Source: an aff. Roholtiella sp. LEGE 12411 (GTDB lineage Bacteria; Cyanobacteriota; Cyanobacteriia; Cyanobacteriales; Nostocaceae). Taken from it: a DNA stretch of 63,219 nucleotides. Positions 26,565 through 35,539 of this stretch are shown here, piece after piece; position 1 is the first letter of the stretch; every line of letters starts with the position of its first letter. Made by a program: the position numbers and the translations under genes. Under the pieces are notes generated by a model. That model did no database searches. It was given only the letters and a program-made list of their open reading frames with translations, and had not been told where the DNA came from. The stretch spans positions 1 through 63,219 of the forward strand of contig NZ_JADEXR010000019.1 of assembly GCF_015206995.1 (NCBI RefSeq), in the 5' to 3' direction.

Positions 26565-27428
26565 TTAAGACTCCAGATTACCCTGATTTTTTCCTTCCCC
26601 TTCCCGGAGTAGGAGAAAGTAGAATAACCCCAATATCAGCACTGCAACCATCCCAAATAATCGGGAACCATCGCCCTCATGCCAGTAGTCAAATGCTTGC
26701 TGTTGTGTCACTATAACAGCTAGGAGAGCAACCCTTATCCCGTTGACTATAAATGCTATGGTAATGGCTACAATTGGCACAAGCATTGCCTTTTTGCGTT
26801 TTAAGGGAAACATCAGCAAAGCAATCACGGCTAGTCCCAATAAATGGCTAATCAATTCTACCCCGGAACAACCAGAATAAACCTTGATGCTTCCTGGTGG
26901 TACTCTGATAAAAATTTCCTGTTGAAGAGATACTTCAAAACCGGAATACCAAAGCAGGAAAGCAGAAAACTTTGCAGTAATAGGCGAAATATCAGTCACA
27001 GATGTTAGTACTATCTTTGGAACTCCCAAAAAAAATAAAATAGTTATTTCTTGCCAATATTGCTTTAAGCCTTTCAGTCCCGAAGCAAGTAAGGCTAGAC
27101 CAATAGCAGAAATAAATGGTGCTAGGTGAGTAAAAACTAGAAGTAACTTCCCTTGAGTCAAAGAGGCGCTTTGCCAAAGTACTAAAGCAATCAACAATAT
27201 GCCTAAAAAGCTGGGGAAAAATCCACTTTCTAAATTTAAATTGTGGCGTTTTTCCCCAATTAGAGAGGCTACAGCAAAGTAAAACAGCACACTCATTCCT
27301 AGATGGGAAATATCTCCGGTTCTCTGGGTTAGAGTCAGGATAATCGCAATTAAGCCTGCTCCTATTCCTAATAACCAAAATTGGCTATTGTTTAGCGTTT
27401 TAACTGCGGTAAAAGTGGTAAATTTCAT
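26565..27428 (-). CDS. crtA: cyanoexosortase A
   Basis: A 287-residue polytopic membrane transpeptidase of the exosortase superfamily, which cleaves C-terminal sorting signals (PEP-CTERM type) at the membrane. It has eight or so hydrophobic segments. The three catalytic residues are in their usual setting: Cys in YSGCSGVE near 187, Arg in VNGIRVALLA near 228 and His in YWHEGDGSRLF near 251. The distinct cyanoexosortase B at 42776-43654 shows that two sorting systems are present. No obvious PEP-CTERM substrate is encoded in the window. Confidence 0.85.
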   Translation of the reverse strand: MKFTTFTAVKTLNNSQFWLLGIGAGLIAIILTLTQRTGDISHLGMSVLFYFAVASLIGEKRHNLNLESGFFPSFLGILLIALVLWQSASLTQGKLLLVFTHLAPFISAIGLALLASGLKGLKQYWQEITILFFLGVPKIVLTSVTDISPITAKFSAFLLWYSGFEVSLQQEIFIRVPPGSIKVYSGCSGVELISHLLGLAVIALLMFPLKRKKAMLVPIVAITIAFIVNGIRVALLAVIVTQQQAFDYWHEGDGSRLFGMVAVLILGLFYFLLLREGEGKNQGNLES

Positions 27429-27469
27429 GTAGATATAATTAAATTAACTCCAGCAATAAGACAAAGTTT

Positions 27470-27600
27470 CTATAGTAATCCGATTTGATTTGTGAACTGA
27501 CTCGTAGAGACAGGCAATGGGGGATAGGGGATAGGGAATAGGAAAAAAGGGAGTTAGAGGTATACGCAGTTTTTTCCAAAATCAAATATTATTCCTATAG
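27470..27600. mobile_element. MITE-like element, 131 bp
   Basis: The ends CTATAGTAATCCGATTTGAT and (reverse) CTATAGGAATAATATTTGAT are terminal inverted repeats of about 27 bp with a few mismatches. The middle contains ACTCGTAGAGACAGG and GGGGATAGGGGATAGGG tracts. The element lies just upstream of the cyanoexosortase A gene start (27428), so it may affect its promoter. It is in inverse orientation to the related copy at 10595-10757. Confidence 0.75.
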
Positions 27601-28250
27601 TAGAATATCCAAATACTTAGCACTAGTACATTCTCTTAAAAACTGTAAATCAAAGCAACTAATACAGGTGGTCAGTCAGCCTGTCATATTCATAAAAACA
27701 CGGAGAAAAATGACTAAGTTTGGATGAAAGATAACAAATCAAAAAACAGGGCAAGATACAAGACAGAGTAAGCATATAAATGGTTTATTAGCAAATGGTG
27801 TAAGTAATAAAAGGTATCGTTTTACCCAATCCGTAAATTTATTTACTGGGTGAAGTTCTAACTTTTAACGTCATCCTATAAATTGTCTTGCTGTTTTCCG
27901 ACTTCAGGATTTTGTCGATGTTTGGTGTAATTCTTATAGAAAAATCAGTAATTATTGTTACATCTTCAGTAAATATGATCAATAATTTTTACTAAGATTA
28001 ATCAAATCTTTAAAATCATCAATACAATTAGTATTTTCCAGCTTGCTAAAAGCCAGATAAATAAGGGTTTAAAACTTGGGATTAGCTAAGTATTTGTATA
28101 AAAATATCTAAAGAAGTTTCTAATTGTCAGTATTGTTTGTGGCGGTTTTAAGGTCAAGCAAGTTTAATACTATTGTGTTTTAGGGCAATTTTGCTGCGAA
28201 CTTTGCACTTTGCTGACATAGGGCATTTTAAAAATCATACATCAAAATGG
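27601..28250. other. intergenic region without a recognised gene
   Basis: About 650 bp with no supported open frame on either strand, AT-rich and without strong hairpins until the terminator at 28255. Confidence 0.45.
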
Positions 28251-28254
28251 CAAA

Positions 28255-28279
28255 TAAAAAAGGTGGGTATTACCCACCT
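28255..28279 (-). terminator. rho-independent terminator of the csbD unit
   Basis: AGGTGGGT (28261-28268) pairs with ACCCACCT (28272-28279). On the minus strand it is followed by TTTTTTATTT. Confidence 0.8.
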
Positions 28280-28305
28280 CAAAAATATTAGTTTACTTAG
28301 TTTAC

Positions 28306-28676
28306 TTACTTGGGACTACTCGCGGAAAATGTCTGGATGGCTGTGAAAAGCGAAGGACGCCAGTTTGCCACATCATCAGCGCTCATGTTGTTAGGGTTGG
28401 TGTAGACAGTCCCAACTGCTGCTCTAGATGGCGCTCATCAAATCTTCTTTGCTTTAAGTGTTTGAAAAAGGCGCGTATTATATTATCCCGTTCATTAGGT
28501 TTAATTTGAGCGATCGCCTTTTGTAATTCTGGCTCCATTTGGCTTGTAGGAATCCTATCTGGATGCAAAAACCTACCAAATAACTGTAGACGTTGATCTG
28601 GTGTTGTGCGCTGAGCAAAATCGTCGAAGTTTTGATGTTCAGTCGCTGTGTGGGCTGTTGGATCATCAAAGTCTCT
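28306..28676 (-). pseudogene. frameshifted gene downstream of csbD
   Basis: Reading leftward, a frame from about 28676 encodes DFDDPTAHTATEHQNFDDF, then QRTTPDQRLQLFGRFLHPDR, and goes on to LEQQLGLSTPTLTT with a stop at 28383. The neighbouring frame continues without interruption as NMSADDVANWRPSLFTAIQT to a stop at 28306. No ATG, GTG or TTG opens the frame after the csbD stop. Both the missing start and the late frame change suggest a decayed gene. The HPDRIP and HLEQQLGL motifs resemble small hypothetical proteins I associate with csbD in related genomes; the function is unknown. Confidence 0.6.
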
Positions 28677-28693
28677 GCAAAAAGGGATGACTT

Positions 28694-28876
28694 TTAGTCA
28701 ACCTTTTTTTTCACACTATCTTTCACATCTTCCATGCCGTGACGTATTTCGCTCTCAGCTTGCTTTGCTTTGCCTTCTGCTTTATCTTCTGGCTCACCAG
28801 TAACGTTGCCCAATGCTTCTTGAGCTTTACCTTCTACATTTTTAGCAGTAGCTTTTGCGCGATCTTCTATGCTCAT
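28694..28876 (-). CDS. CsbD family stress-response protein
   Basis: A 60-residue, highly charged Ala/Glu/Lys-rich protein with CsbD motifs (MSIEDRAKATAKNVEGKAQE, then EALGNVTGEPEDKAEGKAKQ). CsbD proteins accumulate under general stress in bacteria; the mechanism is unknown. AGGAG precedes the ATG at good spacing. The downstream frame is a pseudogene, and a terminator at 28255 closes the unit. Confidence 0.9.
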   Translation of the reverse strand: MSIEDRAKATAKNVEGKAQEALGNVTGEPEDKAEGKAKQAESEIRHGMEDVKDSVKKKVD

Positions 28877-29191
28877 TTTACGCTCCTGATTTTATAGAAA
28901 GTTAATTTCAAAGTTTATTTGCAACTTTGAAATGCTTTGTTATTACTTTTACAAAGTAGCTTAAGCTTTTGATTCAAGCCTTCTACCACAAGATATATTA
29001 AACGATCCAGAATTTTAAATTAAAAATCTCAAATCAAGAAGAATAAATAAGTGTAATCATAGCAAGCATCCTAGGTATTAACTGGATATGAATGGAATGA
29101 GTAACAGCTTAGTTATCTATGCTAAAAGATAGAGAATAAGAGCGAGTAGAAAGTGAGGTACCTAATTCTACAAAATGACTTTTAACTAAAA

Positions 29192-29218
29192 AACCCAGTT
29201 CCGTAAACAAACTGGGTT
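29192..29218 (-). terminator. hairpin terminator after the 19-residue-repeat gene
   Basis: AACCCAGTT (29192-29200) and AACTGGGTT (29210-29218) form a 9-bp stem with a 9-nt loop. On the minus strand TTTTAGTTA follows. Confidence 0.7.
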
Positions 29219-29247
29219 AATAATAATTATGATGTTGATTTTTCGGT

Positions 29248-29715
29248 CTAATCAAGAAAACCCATCAGACTTTCAGACTCGTCAATAGTATTTGGTGCTA
29301 CGGGACGGTTCCCAAACACTGAATAGTTTTCAGAAACTATTATTGAACTTGAGCCTATTGGACGAATACCAGATGAGCTAATAGTGTCAACGACTTGAAA
29401 CGTATTGCCAGAAATTGGACGATCGCCAGCTTCATGATATGTCTCAACTACTTCAAAACTACTGGTGCTAATGGGACGTAAACCAGAAATTGAGACTGTT
29501 TGAGCAAACTCTAAGTCGCTGCTGGCTATGGGACGAACCCCAGCTATAGCAAGTGTTCCATGATCCGCCTGCACTGGCAGTTCAGTACCTAGCTCGCCTT
29601 GATCTCCATCCAAGCTCTTTTCCTGGTGATTTTCAACTTCTGTAGTTGTTTCTCCCTTAAGCTTGGCAAGCTTCTGCCGAGGACTGATTGCTTTACCAGC
29701 GCTGCTAATAGTCAT
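29248..29715 (-). CDS. protein of five exact 19-residue GxRPI repeats, unknown function
   Basis: A 155-residue protein. The ATG at 29715 is chosen because AAAGG precedes it at normal spacing. Residues 1-57 are a polar leader (MTISSAGKAISPRQKLAKLK, then an acidic stretch). Residues 58-152 are five back-to-back units of exactly 19 residues with consensus [AS]-G-x-R-P-[IV]-x3-[STDN]-x-[EI]-x-[VE], for example SGLRPISTSSFEVVETYHE. The last unit runs into a short end, LMGFLD. There is no signal peptide, Cys or membrane segment. A beta-solenoid or a multi-core precursor-like protein are both conceivable; nothing proves either. The gene stands alone with its own terminator. Confidence 0.7.
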   Translation of the reverse strand: MTISSAGKAISPRQKLAKLKGETTTEVENHQEKSLDGDQGELGTELPVQADHGTLAIAGVRPIASSDLEFAQTVSISGLRPISTSSFEVVETYHEAGDRPISGNTFQVVDTISSSGIRPIGSSSIIVSENYSVFGNRPVAPNTIDESESLMGFLD

Positions 29716-29969
29716 AACGAACACCTTTGATTTGTTAACTTAATTTTACAATAATTAAGGAAAGATGAAATTTTTCCTATACCTATATATGAGAGTTTAA
29801 CCTTAAAAAACCTCATTTAGATATAAGATCTTTAAAATTTATACATAAGTAAACTTAAATAGTAAAATATTGTTAAGTATTGTTGCTATTTATTAGTTTG
29901 ATTACCTTAGACAGAACGCTTACAAAGTGGGATTGTTACCATGAGATAGGGTATTTTCAGCAAAACTGT

Positions 29970-31967
29970 ATGACAGAATTTTGTCTTCAAGCTCCCTTTA
30001 GTCCAACAGGCGATCAACCACAAGCGATCGCAGAACTTACTACAAGTATCCAATCTGGTAATCGTTACCAAACTTTACTAGGAGCTACGGGAACTGGCAA
30101 GACATTTTCAGTAGCAGCAGTTATTGAGAAAATTGGCAAGCCAACTTTAGTTTTGGCTCATAACAAGACTCTCGCTGCACAACTTTGTAACGAATTGCGA
30201 GATTTCTTTCCCGACAACGCAGTCGAGTATTTTGTCAGCTACTACGATTACTATCAGCCAGAAGCTTATATTCCAGTTAGCGATACTTATATAGAGAAAA
30301 CAGCTTCAATTAATGATGAAATTGATATGTTACGGCACTCAGCGACGCGATCGCTTTTTGAACGCCGTGATGTCATTGTTGTTGCTTCCATTAGCTGCAT
30401 CTACGGTTTGGGAATGCCAGCAGAATATCTAAAAGCTGCCATCCCCCTCCAGATAGGTATGGAAGTTAATCAACGCCAGATTTTGCGGGATTTGGCATCG
30501 GTTCAATATAGCCGCAACGATATAGAAATGGGTAGGGGAAAATTTCGCGTCCGGGGTGATGTCTTAGAAATTGGACCAGCGTACGAAGACCGAATTATTC
30601 GTGTAGAATTCTTTGGCGATGAAATTGACGCCATTCGTTATATTGACCCGGTGAGTGGTGAAATTCTCAAAAGTATGGAAGCGGTAAATATCTACCCTGC
30701 ACGTCACTTTGTCACTCCAGAAGAACGGTTAGAAGTAGCTTGTCATGACATTGCAGCCGAATTAAAACAGCAAAAATTAGATTTTGAATCAGCAGGAAAA
30801 TTATTAGAAGCGCAACGTATAGATCAGCGCACACGTTATGACCTGGAAATGTTACGTGAGGTGGGTTACTGCAACGGAGTAGAAAACTATTCTCGTCACT
30901 TAGCAGGAAGACAAGCTGGAGAACCGCCAGAGTGTTTAATTGATTATTTTCCCAAAGATTGGCTATTAGTTATAGATGAATCTCACGTTACCGTGCCACA
31001 AATTCGTGGTATGTACAACGGCGACCAAGCTAGGAAGAAAGTGTTAATTGAGCATGGATTTCGTCTTCCTAGTGCTGCTGATAATCGTCCTTTAAAGGCA
31101 GAAGAATTTTGGCAAAACGTGAATCAGTGTATTTTTGTTTCTGCAACGCCAGGAAATTGGGAATTAGAAGTTTCTGAAGGTCATATAGTTGAGCAAGTAA
31201 TTCGACCAACTGGTGTAATTGATCCAGAAATTTCTGTGCGTTCGACAGATGGACAAATTGATGATTTGTTAGGAGAAATTAAAGATAGAGTTGACCTCCA
31301 TGAGCGAGTGTTAATTACCACATTAACTAAGCGCATGGCGGAAGATTTAACAGAGTATCTGCAAGACCACAGTATTCGAGTACGATATTTACATTCCGAG
31401 ATTAATTCAATTGAACGAATTGAGATTTTGCAGAACTTGCGTGAAGGTACATTTGATGTCTTGGTCGGCGTGAACTTGCTGCGGGAAGGTTTAGATTTAC
31501 CCGAAGTTTCCTTAGTAGCAATTATGGATGCGGATAAAGAAGGTTTCTTGCGAGCCGAACGCTCCTTAATTCAAACTATTGGTAGAGCCGCGCGTCACAT
31601 TCGGGGACAGGCAATTTTGTATGCCGATAACCTGACACAGAGTATGATTAAAGCTATTGATGAAACAGATAGGCGTCGTGGGATTCAAACGGCACATAAT
31701 CGACTTCATGGCATTACACCGCAACCAATTATAAAAAAATCGAGTAACGCGATTTTATCGTTTTTAGACGTATCCCGACGGTTGAATGCAACTGACTTGA
31801 AAATAGTAGATGAACATATAGATGAACTGCCATTAGAACAGATTCCAGGGTTAATTACTCTGTTAGAAACACAAATGAAAGAAGCAGCGAAGAAACTGGA
31901 ATTTGAAGAGGCGGGAAAATTACGCGATCGCATCAAACATCTGCGAGATAAATTATTAGGACGTTAA
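29970..31967 (+). CDS. uvrB: excinuclease ABC subunit B
   Basis: The damage-verification helicase-like subunit of nucleotide excision repair. The 665-residue protein has Walker A GATGTGKT near 39, the beta-hairpin region [12 protein letters not shown] near 92, the DESH box near 336, helicase motif VI (QTIGRAARH) and a C-terminal UvrC-binding motif ([17 protein letters not shown]). The ATG at 29970 is used because the conserved sequence starts there. The last 44 bp of the gene plus a few bases downstream are duplicated at 33485-33534. Confidence 0.97.
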   Translation: MTEFCLQAPFSPTGDQPQAIAELTTSIQSGNRYQTLLGATGTGKTFSVAAVIEKIGKPTLVLAHNKTLAAQLCNELRDFFPDNAVEYFVSYYDYYQPEAYIPVSDTYIEKTASINDEIDMLRHSATRSLFERRDVIVVASISCIYGLGMPAEYLKAAIPLQIGMEVNQRQILRDLASVQYSRNDIEMGRGKFRVRGDVLEIGPAYEDRIIRVEFFGDEIDAIRYIDPVSGEILKSMEAVNIYPARHFVTPEERLEVACHDIAAELKQQKLDFESAGKLLEAQRIDQRTRYDLEMLREVGYCNGVENYSRHLAGRQAGEPPECLIDYFPKDWLLVIDESHVTVPQIRGMYNGDQARKKVLIEHGFRLPSAADNRPLKAEEFWQNVNQCIFVSATPGNWELEVSEGHIVEQVIRPTGVIDPEISVRSTDGQIDDLLGEIKDRVDLHERVLITTLTKRMAEDLTEYLQDHSIRVRYLHSEINSIERIEILQNLREGTFDVLVGVNLLREGLDLPEVSLVAIMDADKEGFLRAERSLIQTIGRAARHIRGQAILYADNLTQSMIKAIDETDRRRGIQTAHNRLHGITPQPIIKKSSNAILSFLDVSRRLNATDLKIVDEHIDELPLEQIPGLITLLETQMKEAAKKLEFEEAGKLRDRIKHLRDKLLGR

Positions 31968-31973
31968 CGTAAA
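31924..31973 (+). repeat. 50-bp direct repeat, copy A (uvrB 3' end)
   Basis: Starts at the HIP1 octamer GCGATCGC, covers the end of uvrB and ends in GACGTTAACGTAAA. It matches 33485-33534 with two mismatches. Confidence 0.9.
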
Positions 31974-32024
31974 GTATATGTATCGTCTGAGGCGATTATT
32001 CATCACCGAGTAAATACAACTCTC

Positions 32025-32210
32025 ATGTCAAACACTGTCATTAGTCATTTGTCATTAGTATTTCAAAGGACAGATGACCAATGGCAAAGGACAGTCTTAA
32101 CGATTGCAATTTACAATCTAGACGCGCATCAGCTTAACCGCATTCACAAACTTGTTCAAGAACATCAAGAGCAATTGCTAGTAGGCTGGAATGACTTCTT
32201 TAACGACTGA
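32025..32210 (+). pseudogene. DUF4160 domain remnant
   Basis: The last 30 codons (LDAHQLNRIHKLVQEHQEQL and WNDFFND) look like the C-terminus of DUF4160 proteins, which commonly precede a DUF2442 gene and overlap it as here. The upstream part of the frame is made of CATTAGT/CATTTGT tandem repeats, so the N-terminal half has been lost or replaced. The stop at 32210 overlaps the start of the next gene by 20 bp. Confidence 0.55.
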
Positions 32211-32499
32211 ACTGCTTGAAATACCCACGATTCAGCAAGTGGCAATTACAGATGACACCCTTTCTGCGGATTTATCCGATGGGCGCACTATATCTGTTCC
32301 ATTAGCATGGTATCCTCGCCTATTACATGGATCAGTCGAAGAACGCAACAACTGGCGCTTCATCGGTGGCGGTAATGGAATCCACTGGGATCAGCTTGAC
32401 GAAGACATTAGCATCAAGAATCTGATTGTTGGACAACCATCAGGAGAAAGTCAAAAATCCTTTCAGAGGTGGTTAAGTAATCGGATAGCAAGAGTCTAA
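32191..32499 (+). CDS. DUF2442 domain protein
   Basis: A 102-residue protein with the DUF2442 pattern: ALTDDTLSADLSDGRTISVP-like strands at the start, VPLAWYPRLLHGSVEERNNW in the middle and HWDQLDEDISIKNLI before a short helix. Such proteins usually pair with DUF4160 proteins in a gene couple suspected to act as a toxin-antitoxin-like module; that role is unproven. Its partner directly upstream is truncated. The gene lies inside the segment bounded by the two uvrB-tail copies. Confidence 0.75.
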   Translation: MTSLTTELLEIPTIQQVAITDDTLSADLSDGRTISVPLAWYPRLLHGSVEERNNWRFIGGGNGIHWDQLDEDISIKNLIVGQPSGESQKSFQRWLSNRIARV

Positions 32500-32521
32500 C
32501 AAGTCGCTGCACCGGAACGTA

Positions 32522-32780
32522 TTGATAGCGATCGCATACTCTAAGTCAGGTATTATTGAGTACTGGATTTTAGATGTCAATGGATGCAAGTTGTATATAT
32601 ATCGTCTTCCCAGTCCAGACGGATATCACAGTGAGAGGAGACTTGCAGAGGATTTGACAATTTCACCTTTAGCCTTTGGTGATTGTGCGACGCCGAATAG
32701 CCCATTTGTACCCACAAATGTAGTTTGAAACCAAAGTTACTGAAAATTGAATAGATATTAAGTGGTTTTACATAATCTAC
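32522..32780 (+). pseudogene. chimeric Uma2 remnant
   Basis: Codons from 32528 encode IAYSKSGIIEYWILDVNG, then KLYIYRLPSPDGYHS and LTISPLAFGDCA. This is nearly the same as the C-terminal third of the intact Uma2 gene at 33539-34099. After about 32690 the DNA instead matches the last 60 bp of the other Uma2 gene, at 34725-34785 (CCCATTTGTACC, GTTTGAAACC, GAAAATTGA). The remnant therefore joins the ends of two different Uma2 genes and has no PD-(D/E)XK core of its own. Confidence 0.75.
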
Positions 32781-32853
32781 AAACCACCTGTTGGTATATT
32801 TCAGCGTAAACCTAGAAGTAAAAAACCAGAGCCATTCTAAAGGAGGAATAGCA

Positions 32854-33330
32854 ATGAAAAGTAGTTTGTGGGCTATTACGTTGAGCCAAACTTCTGAAGA
32901 GAGTCTTGAGGAAAGGGTTGCTTTAATCGCGGATTACCTTGCAAAGACCTACAAAGATGCTCAGTGGGAGATTTCAGATTTAGATGCAACAGGGAAACAA
33001 GGCGGAAGGTTAACCTTGCAGCTAAATGATGAACAGCAACTGTATTTATCATCCTCTGAATTTCTAGCTATTTTGAAGGAAGATGGTCAAGTGATCGATT
33101 TAGATGCAGCAATGCTTCTAAGCAGACAGCCTTTATTCAAGATCATCATTCAGGACGGTTATTCAGTGGATATATTAGGTAGAGGAAAACTCTTACCAAG
33201 TGATGTTTTGGGGGCATATCAGACATCTGATCCTAAACTTTTTCTATGGAAACAAATCGATGGGTCTGGCCGTATTAAGCTTGTCTGTGAGAATCGGAGA
33301 TGTTCTGCGGTGGCTGATCTCAATCGTTAG
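32854..33330 (+). CDS. hypothetical protein, 158 aa
   Basis: ATG at 32854 is preceded by the strongest ribosome binding site of the window, AAAGGAGG (32839-32846). The product is an acidic, soluble protein of 158 residues (MKSSLWAITLSQTSEESLEE at the start, CENRRCSAVADLNR at the end) of no family I recognise. It sits between the Uma2 remnant and the second uvrB-tail copy, in a segment that looks inserted. Confidence 0.6.
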   Translation: MKSSLWAITLSQTSEESLEERVALIADYLAKTYKDAQWEISDLDATGKQGGRLTLQLNDEQQLYLSSSEFLAILKEDGQVIDLDAAMLLSRQPLFKIIIQDGYSVDILGRGKLLPSDVLGAYQTSDPKLFLWKQIDGSGRIKLVCENRRCSAVADLNR

Positions 33331-33484
33331 CTGACTTAGGTTATCTGTTGAGGCATGACCGGAAAGTTTCTGTGAGAAGCGATCGCCCCACAACAACCCC
33401 CTAGTAAAAAACGGTTGTAAATCGCTGGTGCTGAGTTCAAGGTTGCTTGCTGCCGTTGATTTGAGGCGTTCATGACAAGCTTCG

Positions 33485-33534
33485 GCGATCGCATCAAACA
33501 TCTGCGAGATAAAATGTTAGGACGTTAACGTAAA
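33485..33534 (+). repeat. 50-bp direct repeat, copy B (uvrB tail duplicate)
   Basis: A second copy of the uvrB 3' end, 48 of 50 bases identical to 31924-31973, beginning at GCGATCGC and ending 4 bp before the start of a Uma2 gene. It has no coding role here. Confidence 0.9.
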
Positions 33535-33538
33535 TTTT

Positions 33539-34099
33539 ATGCTCACCAATATTCGCCTAATTAGTGTTCCAGAATATCACAAAATGGCGGAAACGGGAAT
33601 TTTTCATCCTGAAGAACGCTTAGAACTAATAGCGGGACAAATTGTCAGAATGTCAGCAAAAGGAACTGCTCACGAATCAGCAATTACCCGCACAGAAAGG
33701 TTATTACGTCAACGCTTGGGTGACAAAGTTTTATTAAGAATCCAGTCACCAGTCCAACTTGACGATTACTCGGAACCAGAACCAGATATTTCAGTGGTGA
33801 AGCTTAATTCATTAGATTATGATGATCACCATCCTGATGCTTCTGAAGTATTTTTACTGATTGAAATAGCTGATTCTAGTCTCAAGTACGATCGCGAATT
33901 AAAAGCGATCGCTTATGCTAAGTCAGGTATTATTGAGTACTGGATTTTAGATATCAATGGACGCAAGTTGTACATGTATCGTCTCCCTAGTCCAGACGGC
34001 TATCACAGTGAGAGCATACTTGCAGAAGATGTGACAATTTCACCTTTAGCTTTTCCTGATTGTGCGATTACAATTCGGGAATTATTGCGAAAAGTCTAG
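33539..34099 (+). CDS. Uma2 family endonuclease (DUF820)
   Basis: A 186-residue member of the Uma2/DUF820 family, which is greatly expanded in cyanobacteria and has a PD-(D/E)XK nuclease fold. Visible core residues are the Asp in EPEPDISVV near 81, the Glu in LLIEIADSS near 108 and the following Lys in DRELKAIAYAKSGIIEYWIL. The ATG at 33539 directly follows the duplicated uvrB tail. The 3' third has a close copy in the remnant at 32522. The biological role of the family is not established. Confidence 0.85.
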   Translation: MLTNIRLISVPEYHKMAETGIFHPEERLELIAGQIVRMSAKGTAHESAITRTERLLRQRLGDKVLLRIQSPVQLDDYSEPEPDISVVKLNSLDYDDHHPDASEVFLLIEIADSSLKYDRELKAIAYAKSGIIEYWILDINGRKLYMYRLPSPDGYHSESILAEDVTISPLAFPDCAITIRELLRKV

Positions 34100-34202
34100 A
34101 AGGCGATCGCCACAAAGCATCTGCGGCTTAGTCAGGGTAGCAATAAGAAGAACACCCTGTTTTCGCTATCCTAGAAAAGTAAATCATTCCCCAATCGCGC
34201 CG

Positions 34203-34784
34203 ATGGTTGCTTTACCCGATCACATTTCGATGAGTGCAGAAGAATATCTAATTTGGGAACCCACCCAAGAGCAACGCTACGAGTATTGGGATGGCGAAGT
34301 TGTAGCGATGAGCGGTGGGACACGCAACCATAATCGGGTTTCTGCAAATTTCTTTAAGCTTTTAGATGATGCCCTAGCCGAGCGCTCCTGTGAAGTATAC
34401 ATTGTAGATGTGAAGGTTCAGGTAGAACCGGGGCAAAAGTATTTTTATCCAGATGTGGTAGTAACTTGCGATCAGCGCGATGACGATCCACAATTGGTAC
34501 AATTTCCCTGCTTAATTGTTGAAGTGCTATCACCTTCAACAGAAGCAGCTGATAGGGGGAAAAAGTTTGCCAAATATCGCCAATCTCCAACCTTGCAAGA
34601 ATATGTCTTAGTACAAGTAGCTCAACCCGGTGTGGAAGTGTTTCGGCACAACGAACAGGGAAAATGGGTGCTGTCGGAGTATAATCTGGATGAGATATTG
34701 CGACTGGAATCGGTGGATGTGGAAATAGCGATCGCCCATTTGTACCGCCAAGTGCAGTTTGAAACCGAAGCCATCGAAAATTGA
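34203..34784 (+). CDS. Uma2 family endonuclease (DUF820)
   Basis: A 193-residue Uma2 protein of a different subgroup from its upstream neighbour. It starts with ISMSAEEYLIWEPTQEQRYE and carries the core motifs YPDVVVTCD near 93, LIVEVLSPSTEA near 115 and KFAKYRQSPTLQEYVLV. The ATG at 34203 is chosen because the conserved N-terminus starts there. The last 60 bp are copied in the remnant at 32690-32780. It converges on the TPR gene. Confidence 0.85.
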   Translation: MVALPDHISMSAEEYLIWEPTQEQRYEYWDGEVVAMSGGTRNHNRVSANFFKLLDDALAERSCEVYIVDVKVQVEPGQKYFYPDVVVTCDQRDDDPQLVQFPCLIVEVLSPSTEAADRGKKFAKYRQSPTLQEYVLVQVAQPGVEVFRHNEQGKWVLSEYNLDEILRLESVDVEIAIAHLYRQVQFETEAIEN

Positions 34785-34799
34785 TTAGTATTGAGTAAA

Positions 34800-35420
34800 T
34801 CAAGACCATCCTCGCAGAGTTTTATGTACCTGCGCCAGATACCACATATAATCATCAATTTTGTAATTATCAGCAGCCTTAACTATGTACTCTTGAGCCA
34901 AATCAATATTATTCTCGGCTTCGTAATACAATCCTAAGTAAAGATGAGTATAAAAATTTCCCTTTTTCCCTTCTAATTGTCCAACAGTTAAAACATCATT
35001 TGGTGTACAATTACCTGCATATAAATCATACACGCACTGCATAACGCGTCGTGGGTCATTTTTCACAGTTAGTAAAGAATTACGTGCCTCTTCAATACCT
35101 AACGAACGCGCTGTGCAGAGATATCGCCAAACTGTTTCTTCTACGTCTTGGGCGTTTACTGTCAAATCGATCTCAAACTGTTGAGCACCTTCGGCAAATC
35201 TTTCTGCATAATAGTACGATAAACCACGTTGCCACAGGTAGGGTTTGAGACTAGCATCTAGTTGCTCTGCCATGTCGAAATCTTGAATAGATTCATTAAT
35301 CTTGGCAAGCTGGAAGTTTACCATACCTCGGCGAATGTAAGCATTGGGATTTTTCGGCTGATTGTGGATGATTTCATTCCACCGTTTGAGTTGATTTTCT
35401 AGGGAATTGGATAGAAACAT
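34800..35420 (-). CDS. tetratricopeptide repeat protein
   Basis: A 206-residue soluble protein with two or three TPR-like units: NPNAYIRRGMVNFQLAKINE near 24, KPYLWQRGLSYYYAERFAEG near 59 and THLYLGLYYEAENNIDLAQE near 158. This type of protein is a scaffold for protein contacts. The middle part (about 90-140) lacks clear repeats. There is no signal peptide and no operon partner; the function is unknown. Confidence 0.75.
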   Translation of the reverse strand: MFLSNSLENQLKRWNEIIHNQPKNPNAYIRRGMVNFQLAKINESIQDFDMAEQLDASLKPYLWQRGLSYYYAERFAEGAQQFEIDLTVNAQDVEETVWRYLCTARSLGIEEARNSLLTVKNDPRRVMQCVYDLYAGNCTPNDVLTVGQLEGKKGNFYTHLYLGLYYEAENNIDLAQEYIVKAADNYKIDDYMWYLAQVHKTLRGWS

Positions 35421-35539
35421 GAGTTTGCCAAACCTATATGCATTTAACTAGCATATTTTCAGCCTTACAGATAATTAGTCAATCCCTATGAGGCAAGTTT
35501 TGTCATACTAAATTCTTGGTGTTATGTTTCCATCTTCTC

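Noticed and set aside
28383-28568. 61-codon frame as an independent small gene
   Set aside because: It starts at a TTG in the middle of a longer open frame and lacks the C-terminal part found in the next frame, so it is better described as part of a pseudogene.
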